In this document: positions 22,036-32,392 of the stretch, piece by piece
Position numbering within the stretch: position 1 is the first letter of the stretch
How the letters are laid out: the number at the start of each line of letters is the position of its first letter
Assembly: GCA_028532985.1 (NCBI GenBank)
Contig: JANCIK010000009.1
Location: 1,364,001-1,428,000, forward strand
Source of the DNA: Stropharia rugosoannulata
Taxonomy: Eukaryota; Basidiomycota; Agaricomycetes; Agaricales; Strophariaceae
Reading direction: 5' to 3'
Length of the DNA stretch: 64,000 bases
The notes under the pieces: model-generated
The model's input: only the letters and a program-made list of their open reading frames with translations
Told to the model about the DNA's origin: nothing
The model's database searches: none
Made by a program: the position numbers and the translations under genes

Positions 22036-25000
22036 ATGTCTAAGGGTCATCAATGGACAACCGTTGAACAACGAGACTTCTTAAATGGGCACTTCAGCAG
22101 TTACTGGGCCATATACAATGAAAAGAGACCGAATTACATGCAGTTCTGGGCGTCCGTGATTGGCGAGTTCCTTCAAAAGTGGCCTGAGATTTCGGTCATA
22201 TTCCCAGACGCGGAATCCGTAAACACGCTGAGCGAAGCCGAGCAGGCACGCTTGCAAGGCTCCATTGATCGCCGCAAGACGGTAAGCCTAAGTTTATCAA
22301 ACAATTGAAATGTATATGCTTACCTTCCCATAGCAAATTAAGAATTGGTATCGCTGGCGAGCGGATACAGCAAGTCACGTTGCAGGTCGACGCGGCCGTA
22401 GGTTTAATAAGGCTCTGCAAAATTTCGGTGAAGATAGCAAAGATCAAGTGCGCACCTTAAAAGCAGTCGAAAAATACTCCAAGTTATACTACAGCGACCG
22501 CATGAAACCACACTTGGAAGAATTCACTCGTCAATTGGAGGCAGAGGCCGGTCAGAAGGTACCAGCATTAACTTGTATCAAAAAACTTACGCAGAAACGC
22601 TGGGAAGAGGAATCAGAGGAGATAAAATTAGAGGTGCATAATCAGCTTGAAGCCGACTTGGCTATGAAATTGAAAGAGGACGAAGAGCGGAAGGTGTTCA
22701 CAGAAGATGCAGCGGATAATCTAACGGTTGAAGAACAAACTGCGTACGTGATATATTTATTTTGAGTATAATAAGCCACTACATATTTACATTCTTACAT
22801 AGGGCGATTAAATTACTTCCGGAATACCTTAGCAATCAATTGAAATCACTAGCTAAGCGCACAGGGTGGTCATTCAGCGTTCTGATGGGCGGTCAGTATC
22901 CCGGGGTCACGGCCGATGGCAAGATCACTGTGGCCAGGTAAGCGTCTTGTATCCACATTAATGTTTTCTGATACACCTGTTTAGTTTTCACGCTGGGAAG
23001 ACTAGCACTGGGATTGACTTTGGCATGACGCCGAAGTTCAATGAACTAGTCATGCCAACGTACACGGCGTTTTTGAAGGAGTTGCATCAATGTAAGACAC
23101 TTACGATATTTCTTTTGTCATACTAACTTCTCTCTTCGCAGCACGAGCGAAATCGACATCGCTTAGTCAAGGCGTAACTGACAGCAAGAACGCAAGTGAC
23201 GGCAGATCCGAAGGCGGTGTGGCAGCTGGCACGGGTACCGAAGAAGGGGTCGGACCAGCCCCAGTACGTTCTCCTGCACCAGCAAAACCATCTATCGGGG
23301 CCCCACTCACCTCTGCCCCTACCGCCTCTCCACCATTCGGTGAAATTGACGTTGCAAGTGTTAGCGACCCCAACACACCAGGTCGACTTGCTCGCGGAAC
23401 CCTTGCACCACCGTCTCCCAACACTCTTGCACCACTCGCCCCCAAACCTCTTGCACCACTCGCTTCCGAACGTCTTGCACCACTCGCTCCCGGACCTCTT
23501 GCACCACTCGCTCTCGAACCTCTTGCACAACTCGCCCCCGAACCTCTTGCACAACTTGCCCCCGAACCTCTTGCACAACTCGCCCCCGAACCTCTTGCAC
23601 CATCCTTTCACGGAAATCACGCACTTGCTCAAAGTTCCATTCTTGCACCATTCACCTTCGACACGCCATTATCTTTCGACCAGCTTACTCAAGATACTGC
23701 CTGGGACGGCCGTGTTCAAGGGACTTCGAACAATCAGGGTGTAGGCGGTGTCAGAGATGGTGGGACAGCTTATGGCAATGCGGATTCAACTTGTCAGTAA
23801 TGACCACTACATGGCCTATTTTGCATATCTAACATTCATATCTCACAGACAATTTCATCTTCCCCCCGCCGTCTTGGGATATGCCCAACTACTGCGACCC
23901 TCTATTCAACCCTGACTTCAGTAACCAATCGTTTCCAGATGATGTATTTGCTGCATCAAATGCAGTTCTCAAAAACTTTTTACAAAAGTTTCCATGTAAG
24001 TCGAGTTCAAATCAATATTGTATCTATTCTAATTGACTTCTGGTAACCGCAGCCGAGTCTGAGAACCGACAGAACTGCCTATCTGAAGACACAAGTTCTT
24101 TGGCAGCGCAACAGAATGCTCTGGATGCCCAATCAACTCCACCAACTTCAGCCGTGCCTGATGTAGACAGAGCGATCCTGCAGAAGTCCGGCGAAACCAC
24201 AGGTTCGCATACACTACCACCTGCCCCTGTCGCACCCGTATGTGCATCTGCCCTATCTTCCGCTGCCCCTGCCTCGACGGCTGCAGTGGACACACAGACA
24301 GCTCCCACCGTGAATTGGCTCCCTAAAACCACGCCGCAGATCCCGCTTTCATCTGATACAAGCCACAATCAGCGTGACGAAGTTCGACGACGCTCCACGA
24401 GGCCTGCTATCCCGTCTAAGCGATCTGAGCTACTTAATCAGATTGGTGATTCGACTACCAGTGCTCCGCGTCAAAAGGAGAATGTCGATATCAGTGATCC
24501 CCCGGCATGGATCACTCTCGCCAAGCGTCACTTTCTGTCTCGCGACTTAGGAACGGAGTGGAAGGCATGTGTTGATGCCTGGTTTAATCTTGAAGAGAAG
24601 TTGAAATTTGGTGGAGTTAGTGGTTCGAAAGTGAGTTCTTTACTACCGCCAACTTACCTGAATTTAACATGACTCCGCAGACCGCTCTTCCCGCCGTTGC
24701 TCGTCGCCCCGAAGAATGGCAGAAGTGGGCAAAATTATCGAAGCAAGGTGTTCGACGGCAGCCGAAATTCCTTTCATTCCTGATTCTGCCGAATTGGGCA
24801 TTGCAGTCAGCAAGTGGTGGAACGAAATGCAACCCTCTTTCCGGAAGGGCGTCGATGGGACAACTTTACCGGAGTACAACGCTCCGAATCCTTCGGATTG
24901 GGACCCTCTCAGGAAGAGCGGCCCAAATGGCATCGTATCCGTCATGACGTTGCTGGCATGGTGGGGTCAGGCCCTTGCTGATCGTTCTAAGTACCAGCTG

Positions 25001-25201
25001 GATAGCACCGCCTCCTGGAAACTCTTGCTTGGCGACGTGACACACAGTTTTGCGGCCATCCTGACAACGACAGTCGACAAGAAGCGCAAGGGAGGTGAGA
25101 TTAGTAAGGATAACAAAGCCAAACGGTACGCCCTCTCACTTGCGTATATATTTCCATTTCCACCTAACAGTCACTTAATAAAGCTCACGCGTCTAATTTA
25201 A
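22036..25201 (+). CDS. large KDZ-cargo protein with possible frameshift
   Basis: Exons 22036-22281, 22334-22743, 22803-22937, 22985-23091, 23142-23792, 23849-23995, 24053-24630 and 24681 onward; total about 900 codons. The N-terminus GHQWTTVEQRDFLNGHF is followed by a homeodomain-like basic helix QIKNWYRWRAD. An acidic coiled-coil-like region comes next, then a Pro/Ala-rich middle with an 8-residue repeat. The conserved-looking C-terminal part contains RRPEEWQKW, SKWWNEMQPSFR and WWGQALADRS. Between RPEEWQKW (24711-24734) and IPDSAELG (~24778) the natural frame shifts by one base. Either the gene is broken here, or an intron at 24748-24806 (GTGTTC...TTGCAG) restores the frame at a cost of ~20 residues. 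Similar proteins are common in mushroom transposon regions; the function is unknown to me. Confidence 0.6.
23402..23648 (+). repeat. 24-bp coding minisatellite carrying CTTGCAC
   Basis: CTTGCAC starts at 23402, 23426, 23450, 23474, 23498, 23522, 23546, 23570 and 23594, exactly every 24 bp, and again in register at 23642. The unit encodes LAPLAPEP-like octapeptides in the large cargo protein. Confidence 0.85.
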
Positions 25202-25544
25202 ATGGCTAAATGTTGTCTCAGCGAATTGTGCCAGACTGTCGATTATTTGTATGCTATGTGATCATGTACTAATAATATCGTGCCCTATAAATATCTTGCC
25301 TGACTTGAGTGATGTGGGCAAGGTCATGCTCGATGATGATAATGCGTAAGTAACTGCGCCAAGCGCTTGAAGTGGTAACCGCGGGGGCGCAAGCTCCTTG
25401 TACCATGTGTGGGACAGGGCCAAGACAGGGGGGTGCACTGAGAGTGCAGCTGCGCAAAGTATTGAGGATGGACAGGAGAATTCTCAATGAGGCTAATGTA
25501 AGTAAATGTGCTAAGCATTGAGAAGAAACCCCGGGGAGGGCCGC
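25202..25544. other. KDZ right subterminal region
   Basis: Between the large cargo gene and the right TIR. Contains gtgggca and GC-rich segments but no supported gene. Confidence 0.4.
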
Positions 25545-25930
25545 TGCGCGCAAGCTGTATGCGCGGACGAGCGGGGCGCGCTACGTGAGCGGGGCTACGG
25601 AAAGCACCGAAGCCGAGCGTGCCGCCAAAAGGGCGCATCAGATGGACCCTAAGGCCTGGAACGCATTACATAAGCATGCGCCCCGTCCTGAAAAGGTACG
25701 GGCGCCGGGGCGATGCGGGGCCCGGGCGCGATGCGGGCGCGCAGACAGGAGCCCGGGCAGGTGGCAGCGGCAGCGGCAGTATCCGAAGCCGAGCCCTGCC
25801 GACACCTCGATCGAGTCTTGCACAACAATTGCACAACAATTGCTGCAATGCTATAGTGCGGACACCCACTACAATCTACAGCAAACCTTGCACAACCACA
25901 CCCCTACTACGGTAGTATGTCTTGCAAGAG
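25545..25930 (-). repeat. KDZ right terminal inverted repeat
   Basis: Inverted partner of 13482-13863, ending CTTGCAAGAG at 25930. See the left TIR for the differences. Its CTTGCAC sites lie on the plus strand, mirroring those of the left copy. Confidence 0.92.
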
Positions 25931-25947
25931 GGTGGTAAGGACAAGTG

Positions 25948-25956
25948 ATATAATCA
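25948..25956. repeat. apparent target-site duplication, right
   Basis: ATATAATCA, identical to 13458-13466. Confidence 0.55.
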
Positions 25957-26440
25957 TACGTAGAACGCTATTACGTGTATCATAACCGAGACTACCATTA
26001 CCCAACGGTTTGTACCATTAAGAACGCGGCGTTGTTTCTACTCAAGTCCATTTCTGCATTCAAACTCCACCGACCGCTTAGAGTCCCGACCACTGCATTT
26101 TCAAGATTTGAATGACGTACAAACACGCCGTAGGCTTCAGTAATATACAGTGATAGCTGCCTTCTGGAACAGCAGTATAACCTGGACTGTGCATGTTCAG
26201 CGCGAATACCCATGGTGTGTTCGCGGATAATGATTACAAGATTTATTACTGCTCAGACCGGGCACCAAACAAAATAACGTACTACGTAAGCCTTGGATAA
26301 ACCCTCCCACCTTCTCACCTCATATAGAAGACATTATCAGCATCTTAATGTCTCACGATGTCTTCTACATGAATCAATAAAGGACAGATGCAAGTCAGCT
26401 GAGAATAAAAGCAATTGATGGGCCGTTCAGACGAAAATAA
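25957..26440. other. no feature recognised
   Basis: Flank between the KDZ element and a possible MITE. Short open frames only. Confidence 0.4.
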
Positions 26441-26444
26441 CCAA

Positions 26445-26640
26445 CACGTGTAGTAGTACTAGTCTCGTACCCAGCCTTTCTGGGCGCTGCTGCTTTCGGA
26501 AATTCCGTGGGAATGGCGCACGATCAGTAAACTGATGGGCGGAGTTCTCACCAGAATCTCGCCATCAAAAATCCTCAAGAAGAGCACGTTCCCACGGGGA
26601 ATTGCCTAAAACGGATGGGTACGAAACTAAGTAGTACGAA
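26445..26640. mobile_element. possible ~190 bp inverted-repeat element
   Basis: The left end reads GTACTAGTCTCGTACCCAGCC; the right end, reverse-complemented, reads GTACTACTTAGTTTCGTACC then CATCC, i.e. partial inverted termini around TCGTACCCA. A second inner match (CGTGGGAA) lies further in. No clear target duplication. Confidence 0.35.
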
Positions 26641-26659
26641 CTCAGCGACTCGCCGCCTC

Positions 26660-26910
26660 CAAGTCTGTTAACGTGACTGATGCTGGTGAGCTTTCTACCT
26701 GGATATGTATATGCGGATTCATCCACTAAATAAATTATAGGCGTTACCTACACCCTTTCCGTCGGTGTCGGCAGCCCTGCTAACGACTTTACCCTTCTCA
26801 TTGACACAGGTAAGTCTTGAGTAAGACTAAAACTAGAACTTACTAGTACTTACCCTCTATAGCGTCGGCTATTGTTATGATAGACTCGCGCGACGACTTA
26901 AATCTGTGAA
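26660..26910 (+). pseudogene. A1 aspartic protease fragment
   Basis: Two spliceable pieces (to ~26685 and 26741-26809) read VNVTDAG|VTYTLSVGVGSPAND and TLLIDTG, the first catalytic DTG motif region of pepsin-like secreted proteases of basidiomycetes. The next exon (26863 on) should read SSNTW but gives SAIVMIDSRDDLNL and a stop. The rest of the enzyme is absent. A decayed remnant. Confidence 0.6.
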
Positions 26911-27229
26911 GGGATCTCGCAACGATAGAGCACGTCCTTTCTTTGAGTGGATCCAATTCTTGCGATGGGAATATCGTTTCCCATTCCAAACGATGTAAGG
27001 TACCTTCTTCTCCTCCAAAAGGACGAGGGCCTCAAGTAATCTTTGAGGTACACTAACCTCTTATTTCTAGGTCAAAAGCCACCATTCCTCGAGTAGAACG
27101 CGCAAAGGGAGAATGGGTGATATAATGCAAAGGTTAAGAGACCAGGAACATCTTTGGATCGGTGCGGTCGGGTACCTAATGCCTTTTTTGTTGTCCTACC
27201 GCTCTTTGTCGGACAATAAAATGCCCTCT

Positions 27230-27237
27230 GTCGGAGC
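27230..27237. repeat. hAT target-site duplication, left
   Basis: GTCGGAGC immediately before the TAGTG terminus; repeated at 31559-31566. Confidence 0.9.
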
Positions 27238-30200
27238 TAGTGTTGCCACGACTCGACTCGACTTGACTCAAGTCACTAGTCAAGCCGAATAATAAGTCGT
27301 GATGACCGAGCCATTGACTAATAACTGACGTATAAGTCGTACAGTCGACTTGGCGGCTTGTATCGACTTGAGCCGGTTAAGCGGTGACTTCAGTCTAAAT
27401 TTGGTAGTCTAGATGTCATCCAGTAAGCTTTGCGTGATATAGAGCCCTAGATCATTTTCTGCATGCCGCCTGTGCTCAGATCACTATATGCATATGTCTT
27501 ATACATGTCTGCGTGAAGTATGCAAGTTTTCATGGCAAAAGGACAGGCCAGGAGCCGTGTTTAATCTTGAGATCGATCAAGGATTGACACTTAATTCACA
27601 CCCTAAGTATGCCAATGTAACGAGCTTGGAGATCTCATTTCTGCTGCGTACATCTGTTGAATACATTAATTAATATGTATACCTAGTTATCAAACATGTT
27701 TTATATGTGTTTTAAGGTTGTAAGTAAATGATGTGTATGGTAAGTAGACTGCACCACGGCAGCATAGTCAAGGCTGCAGACATGATGCAAGCATGTTGCA
27801 TACTGCTGTACAGCCGTCATTAAGTATGTATGCACATCAAGTGTGCATTGGCTGCACAGTGCAACCAGTGGTTGGCGTATCCCTATAAGAACATTGAACG
27901 AAGCAGTGAGTTAGCAAAGACCAACAATTACCACATGCCTCCTCGAAGTGCAGCAGCCAAGTCCACTACTACTCAGTCTCGTCGCGGCGGTCGCAAGCGC
28001 AGTGGTGACACTAGCCAAGGCGGATCAACAACAACCCGGATTCATGACAATGGGTCTGCCGAGATACATTTTCAAACTCAAGGTATAAATTAGTATTAAT
28101 GATAATATATCTTCTCTCTTGCTAATAAGTAACATGTGATTAGCTTTAAGCACAGAGCCATTGACTTTTCGGCCTGTATCTAGTACACCAACTAACACTA
28201 CAAGCAATGCCGAGCTCGGTAATCTACATAGAATATCTGAAGAGCCTCCGAGCAATTGTATGTTTATTTAGACATTTTGGCAGAAGTTTTACTAATGTTT
28301 TACATAGCCCCTGCAATTCCTGATAGTCCATCCAACCCTTTCTCATCAGCCGCACACGCTTTCCCTTCGGGTACAATGGGTGATATTTCAGATGGGGAGT
28401 TATTCCCTGATCCGAGTCCGACGACAAGTGCATCCGAGTCTGGTCAGACAATACCACAAACTAAATCACATGACTTGCCTCAATCAGGTCGGACTCACGG
28501 CACACAGAGTCACTCACACACTGTGTCAAAGTCGTCAGTGCTCATTCAAAAGGTGGCAAAAAGAACACACGTGCTGCACGAGATGTCTGGACTTTTTTTC
28601 GACAAACAACTGAAGCCCGGATTTGTTTATTCTGCGAGTATGTTTTCATTTAGAGTCTCTTAATTGAGCGGCTATTTACTGGTACTTTATCAGACAGCAG
28701 AATTCAATTAACTCGGCCCACGAGGTTTTTCCATTTGCCATCGAAACAAGCACTACAACCCTGCGAGGTCATTTGATTACGTACCATTTGCCTCTTTGGG
28801 TTGATGGATGTGACAAAATGAATATTGCAATTACTGCTGATAAGGCTAAGGGTCCCGTGGCACAGTATCGCACCTCAAAGGGTGATGTCACTGCATTGGG
28901 AAACACTGCACCATTGAGCAATCGGCCCCCCAATATTCCGGAGTTTTCTTACAATGCTTTCGTGGATGCAATTACCGAATTTATTATTGCAGATGATCAG
29001 GTGAGCATATATACGTCAATGTCTGCCTATCACTCTGATTTACTAATAGTTAAATTTAGTCAATCAATGTCATAGAAAGCCCACACTTGCGGAGAATCTT
29101 TATGCTTCTTCGTAAAGATTTGACAGATGATCAAATCCCACACCGCACAACAATCCGTAATCGGATTAAGTCACTGTGGGATGAACACCTCACTCAGCTC
29201 GAGTCTGATCTGAAGGCATGTCTACATTTCTACTTTATTATATACTATTACTAATAATCTCCTAGGAGCACTTGGAAAGATTTCTTTGACGACCGACTTG
29301 TGGTCTGATCCGAATCTTAGTCCATTCATGGCCGTAACAGCACACTGGATTCACACAACATTAGTACAGACTGCCAATGGGCCACAGCATGTTCTCACAC
29401 TAAAGTCTGAGCTTATTGGATTTCACCGAGTTCCAGGCCGTCATGATGGCGAGCATCTCGCACAATCATTTTTATATATTCTAGACCGGCTTTCAATTAC
29501 GGACAAGGTGTGTATCAACATGTCCTGTTTTTATGCTATATCTAATAATATTTTCTGTTGTAGATTGGCTGGGTTACGCTCGACAATGCATCCAATAATG
29601 ACACATTTATGATGATTCTTGAATGTGAGCTGCGAGTACGAGACATACCGTTTGATCGACACCATAACCGCATAAGGTATGTAATTCATAAATCACCAGA
29701 GTATTTAATTAAAATAAAGTTTAGATGCTTTCCACATATTGTAAATCTGGCGTGCAAGGCAGTGCTTGCAGCACTGTCAAAGATTGAAGATATGCACGAT
29801 TCATCAGATCTATTTTTGGATCTTGATGGCGATCCAATTCCAGTTCTTCGTTCTCTCATACGTGGGGTATGTTGTTTGATTTGCTTGGTTAATTCAATTC
29901 ATATTTTACTCTATCTAGATCCGTGCATCATCTCTTCGCCGCCAACATTTTGATGAACTTGCAAAAACATATCACGGATGTGACCTACAACTTCTTCGAG
30001 ATGTTGATACACGCTGGTCTTCTACTTTATACATGATTGACCGTGCACTGTGTCTTGAAAAGGCATGTAATGTGTTTATATTGGTGTCAACTTATTCCTG
30101 ACTTAATCTTTCAACAATGGTAGGCTCTCACGGCAATGTCCGCATCAAATGATTTTCGAGACTTAAAGAAACTGTCTGAAGCACATTGGACTATTCTTAC

Positions 30201-31558
30201 CTATGCACGGGAAATATTGATAGTATGTTTATTCTATTATTCTATTATAGTTTGTGTGAACTTAGAATTGCATAGGTGCCTGATGCCTTTCAACAAAAGC
30301 TTTCAGCTGAGAAAACACCTACACTCTGCAATGCACTCCCATGCTTTGATGCCATAATCTCGGTGTGGAGGGACCTTCAAGCCTCTTTTGGTTCTCCATT
30401 CTCCGAGATCATAGAGGAAGGTATCAAGAAGTTGAATATATACCAGGACCGGATTAGTTCAAATCCTGCATACATTATTGCAATGAGTGAGTTATATACT
30501 TATATACTAACATATATTGCTAACTTTTCATAAGTATTGAATCCTGATATGAAGTTGAACTACATCCCTGTTGAAAAGCAAAATGAAGCACGGATTTTGC
30601 TGCGAGACACAGTAGGTTTAATTAATTCTCCGAAATAAATATTGAATTAATGTTCTATATAACATATACAGCTCAACCCATACTACGAGAAATATCTACA
30701 AAGCAAGACCATATCAGCTGGGGCTCAAACAATGAACCCCCTCGATACTAACCAGGTAGCTCCCACGGCGCAATCATTGCAGGCACATGACTATACGCCT
30801 CGCCGATCGAGAATGATCCGGGGTCATTCAATTCGGAATTCAACCGCTCGCCGAACTGCTGATGAGATTCTTGGCTTGTCGAGGGCAAACGTGCAAGCAA
30901 GAAATTCACTGGATACTGAGATTACCCAGTACTTAAATGACTCATCAACCAGCACATGCTCCTTGTCGTTTTGGCAGGTAAATACATCTATTAGCTCTAC
31001 TTAAATTAAGAACATCTAATCCAGTACATGTAGGAACACCAGCTCCGCTATCCGACACTGTTTATGGCAGCTTTGGATTACCTTGCGATTCAGGGGTCTG
31101 CTGTCCCGTGTGAGCGTGTATTCTCATCAGCAAAGGAAACCATGACACCTCGACGCAGCCGCATTAATGAAGATTTGATGGAAATGCTACAAATGCTTAA
31201 ATTTTCTCTCAAGGCGGGTGAAAGTCTGAACTTTACACAAGGAACATCTAGGGAGGACATCGAGAGTTATCTTACATCAGTGCTGGTTGACGAAGCTGCT
31301 GTTCCCGAGGACATAAATGCCTATATACAGTCTCTCATGTCATCTCTTTCTTGAGATTGCCGTGGCGTGTGTACTAATTTATGTACAATTTTGGTACGAT
31401 TACTATTTTAGGGTTAAGTCATTGACTTAGCCGCTTTGCGTCTACATCAAGTCAAGTCAAGTCGATTGTTTATGACTTCGCTTGACTGACTTTGAAAGTT
31501 CTGCCAAAACCGTCTAAGTCAAGCCGAAGTCAAGCCGAGTCGGACCGTGGCAACACTA
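27238..31558 (+). mobile_element. complete hAT transposon, 4.3 kb
   Basis: The element starts TAGTGTTGCCACG and ends CGTGGCAACACTA: a 13-bp perfect terminal inverted repeat, extended imperfectly. It is flanked by an 8-bp direct duplication GTCGGAGC, the length hAT transposases produce. Subterminal regions hold many ACTTGAC/GTCAAGT words in both orientations. The interior encodes one transposase. Confidence 0.93.
27935..31354 (+). CDS. hAT-family transposase
   Basis: Transposase assembled from about a dozen exons with short introns; start MPPRSAAAKSTTTQ at 27935, stop at 31354. Features in order: Ser/Thr-rich N-terminus; a BED-type zinc finger (CLFCEQQ ... LRGHLITYH, about 28620-28790); SLTTDLWSDPNLSPFMAVTA (first catalytic Asp region, ~29285); IGWVTLDNASNND (second Asp); CFPHIVNLACKAVL; RWSSTLYMIDRAL (CxxH/RW region); and the C-terminal dimerisation domain with YLAIQGSAVPCERVFSSAKE ending near 31354. 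No internal stop was needed in the reconstruction. One intron (30063-30123) appears to use a GC donor. With perfect TIRs and TSD it may be autonomous. Confidence 0.85.
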
Positions 31559-31566
31559 GTCGGAGC
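31559..31566. repeat. hAT target-site duplication, right
   Basis: GTCGGAGC directly after the CACTA terminus, identical to 27230-27237. Confidence 0.9.
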
Positions 31567-31729
31567 TTGAATTCGTCTTTGGACCCAAGAAGACCATTTT
31601 TGGTTAGTTTTCCGAGCATCAATTGGTTCGAGAGTCAGTATGAAAGTAATGATTTTGGATCGAAATGCAATTTTTTAAGGTTTTTCGGCCAACAGAGTCA
31701 TAATTTGGTGCCCCAATTATGCTGGAACC

Positions 31730-31875
31730 AAAACCCATACTTGACCTTCACATCCTATGGGTTATGGGTTAGTGCGGACCTATGGGTTATGTGCTGCAAG
31801 TCCCCGCCTACCAACTCGGTGGAAGGACTTTTCTATGGGTTATGAGGGGTTATGGGTTTTGGGGGGCATGGGTTA
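31730..31875. repeat. TATGGGTTATG imperfect repeat
   Basis: Seven or more imperfect copies of tatgggtta/atgggtt between the hAT element and a FunK1 fragment. No gene. Confidence 0.55.
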
Positions 31876-32258
31876 TACTAAGGGGTTCGACTGTAGATAG
31901 AAAAAGGCGATTAGCAAGACAGGATGTTGCACGTAATTGAATTTGGGCGAGACCACGGCCCCTACACGGTTCCACCTAATAAACCGAGCGGTGTCGCCAG
32001 GTGTCGCCGCATATGAATACTGAAAAAATGTGTGTACGAAATTATTGACCAGTGAAATGGCAGCCACGTATGAGTCAATCTGTCCACACACTGCTTTCGC
32101 TTCGTTACTTTTCTTCTCAAAGCTCGTTGAACTATCGAAAGGGTCACATTTATCCGACAGCTTGACTTCAACGAACATCGACATGTCAGCAAAAGATGGC
32201 TTTTTTCGACTCTCTGAACCATCATTTTCTGCTCAGTTTCTGAGTCACGACAGAACAA
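31873..32258 (-). pseudogene. FunK1-type kinase, N-terminal relic
   Basis: Minus-strand open stretch reading MSMFVEVKLSDKCDPFDSS, then NEAKAVCGQIDSYVAAI and FIRWNRVGAVVSPKFNYVQH. These are the N-terminal restriction-endonuclease-like segments typical of FunK1 kinases (FVEVK, GQIxxYAA, RWDRxGAVVxxxF). It stops at 31873 without the kinase lobe. Same strand and complementary in content to the C-terminal relic at 9.9-10.6 kb. Confidence 0.7.
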
Positions 32259-32392
32259 ACTTACATTAATAGTCCTTTGCGATGCAACTTGAATAATTAA
32301 TTATAGACAATTCGCGCATCGAACCAACCCCCGCCAACGACTACCTACAAACTCCTAAAAACATTTTTCAGAATAAATAAAATAAAGCTAGA

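Larger units (their letters stand above)
13467..25947. mobile_element. complete KDZ-type DNA transposon (~12.5 kb) with cargo genes
   Basis: A DNA transposon of the Kyakuja-Dileera-Zisupton superfamily. It is bounded by ~385 bp nearly identical GC-rich inverted repeats (13482-13863 and 25545-25930), by less similar outer 15-17 bp, and by the direct repeat ATATAATCA. Contents in order: transposase (minus, 14229-18053), a short divergent promoter, a basic protein (plus, 18279-19023), a possible small gene (minus, 19047-19361), a Cys-cluster/Ala-Pro-repeat protein (minus, 20504-21721) and a large protein (plus, 22036-25201). The superfamily is known to be expanded in Agaricomycetes, sometimes next to TET/JBP dioxygenase genes; no such gene is present here. 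Confidence 0.88.

Noticed and set aside
13467..25947. TET/JBP dioxygenase gene inside the KDZ element
   Set aside because: Looked for because of the known association in mushrooms; no HxD...H dioxygenase motif or related stretch was found in any cargo frame.
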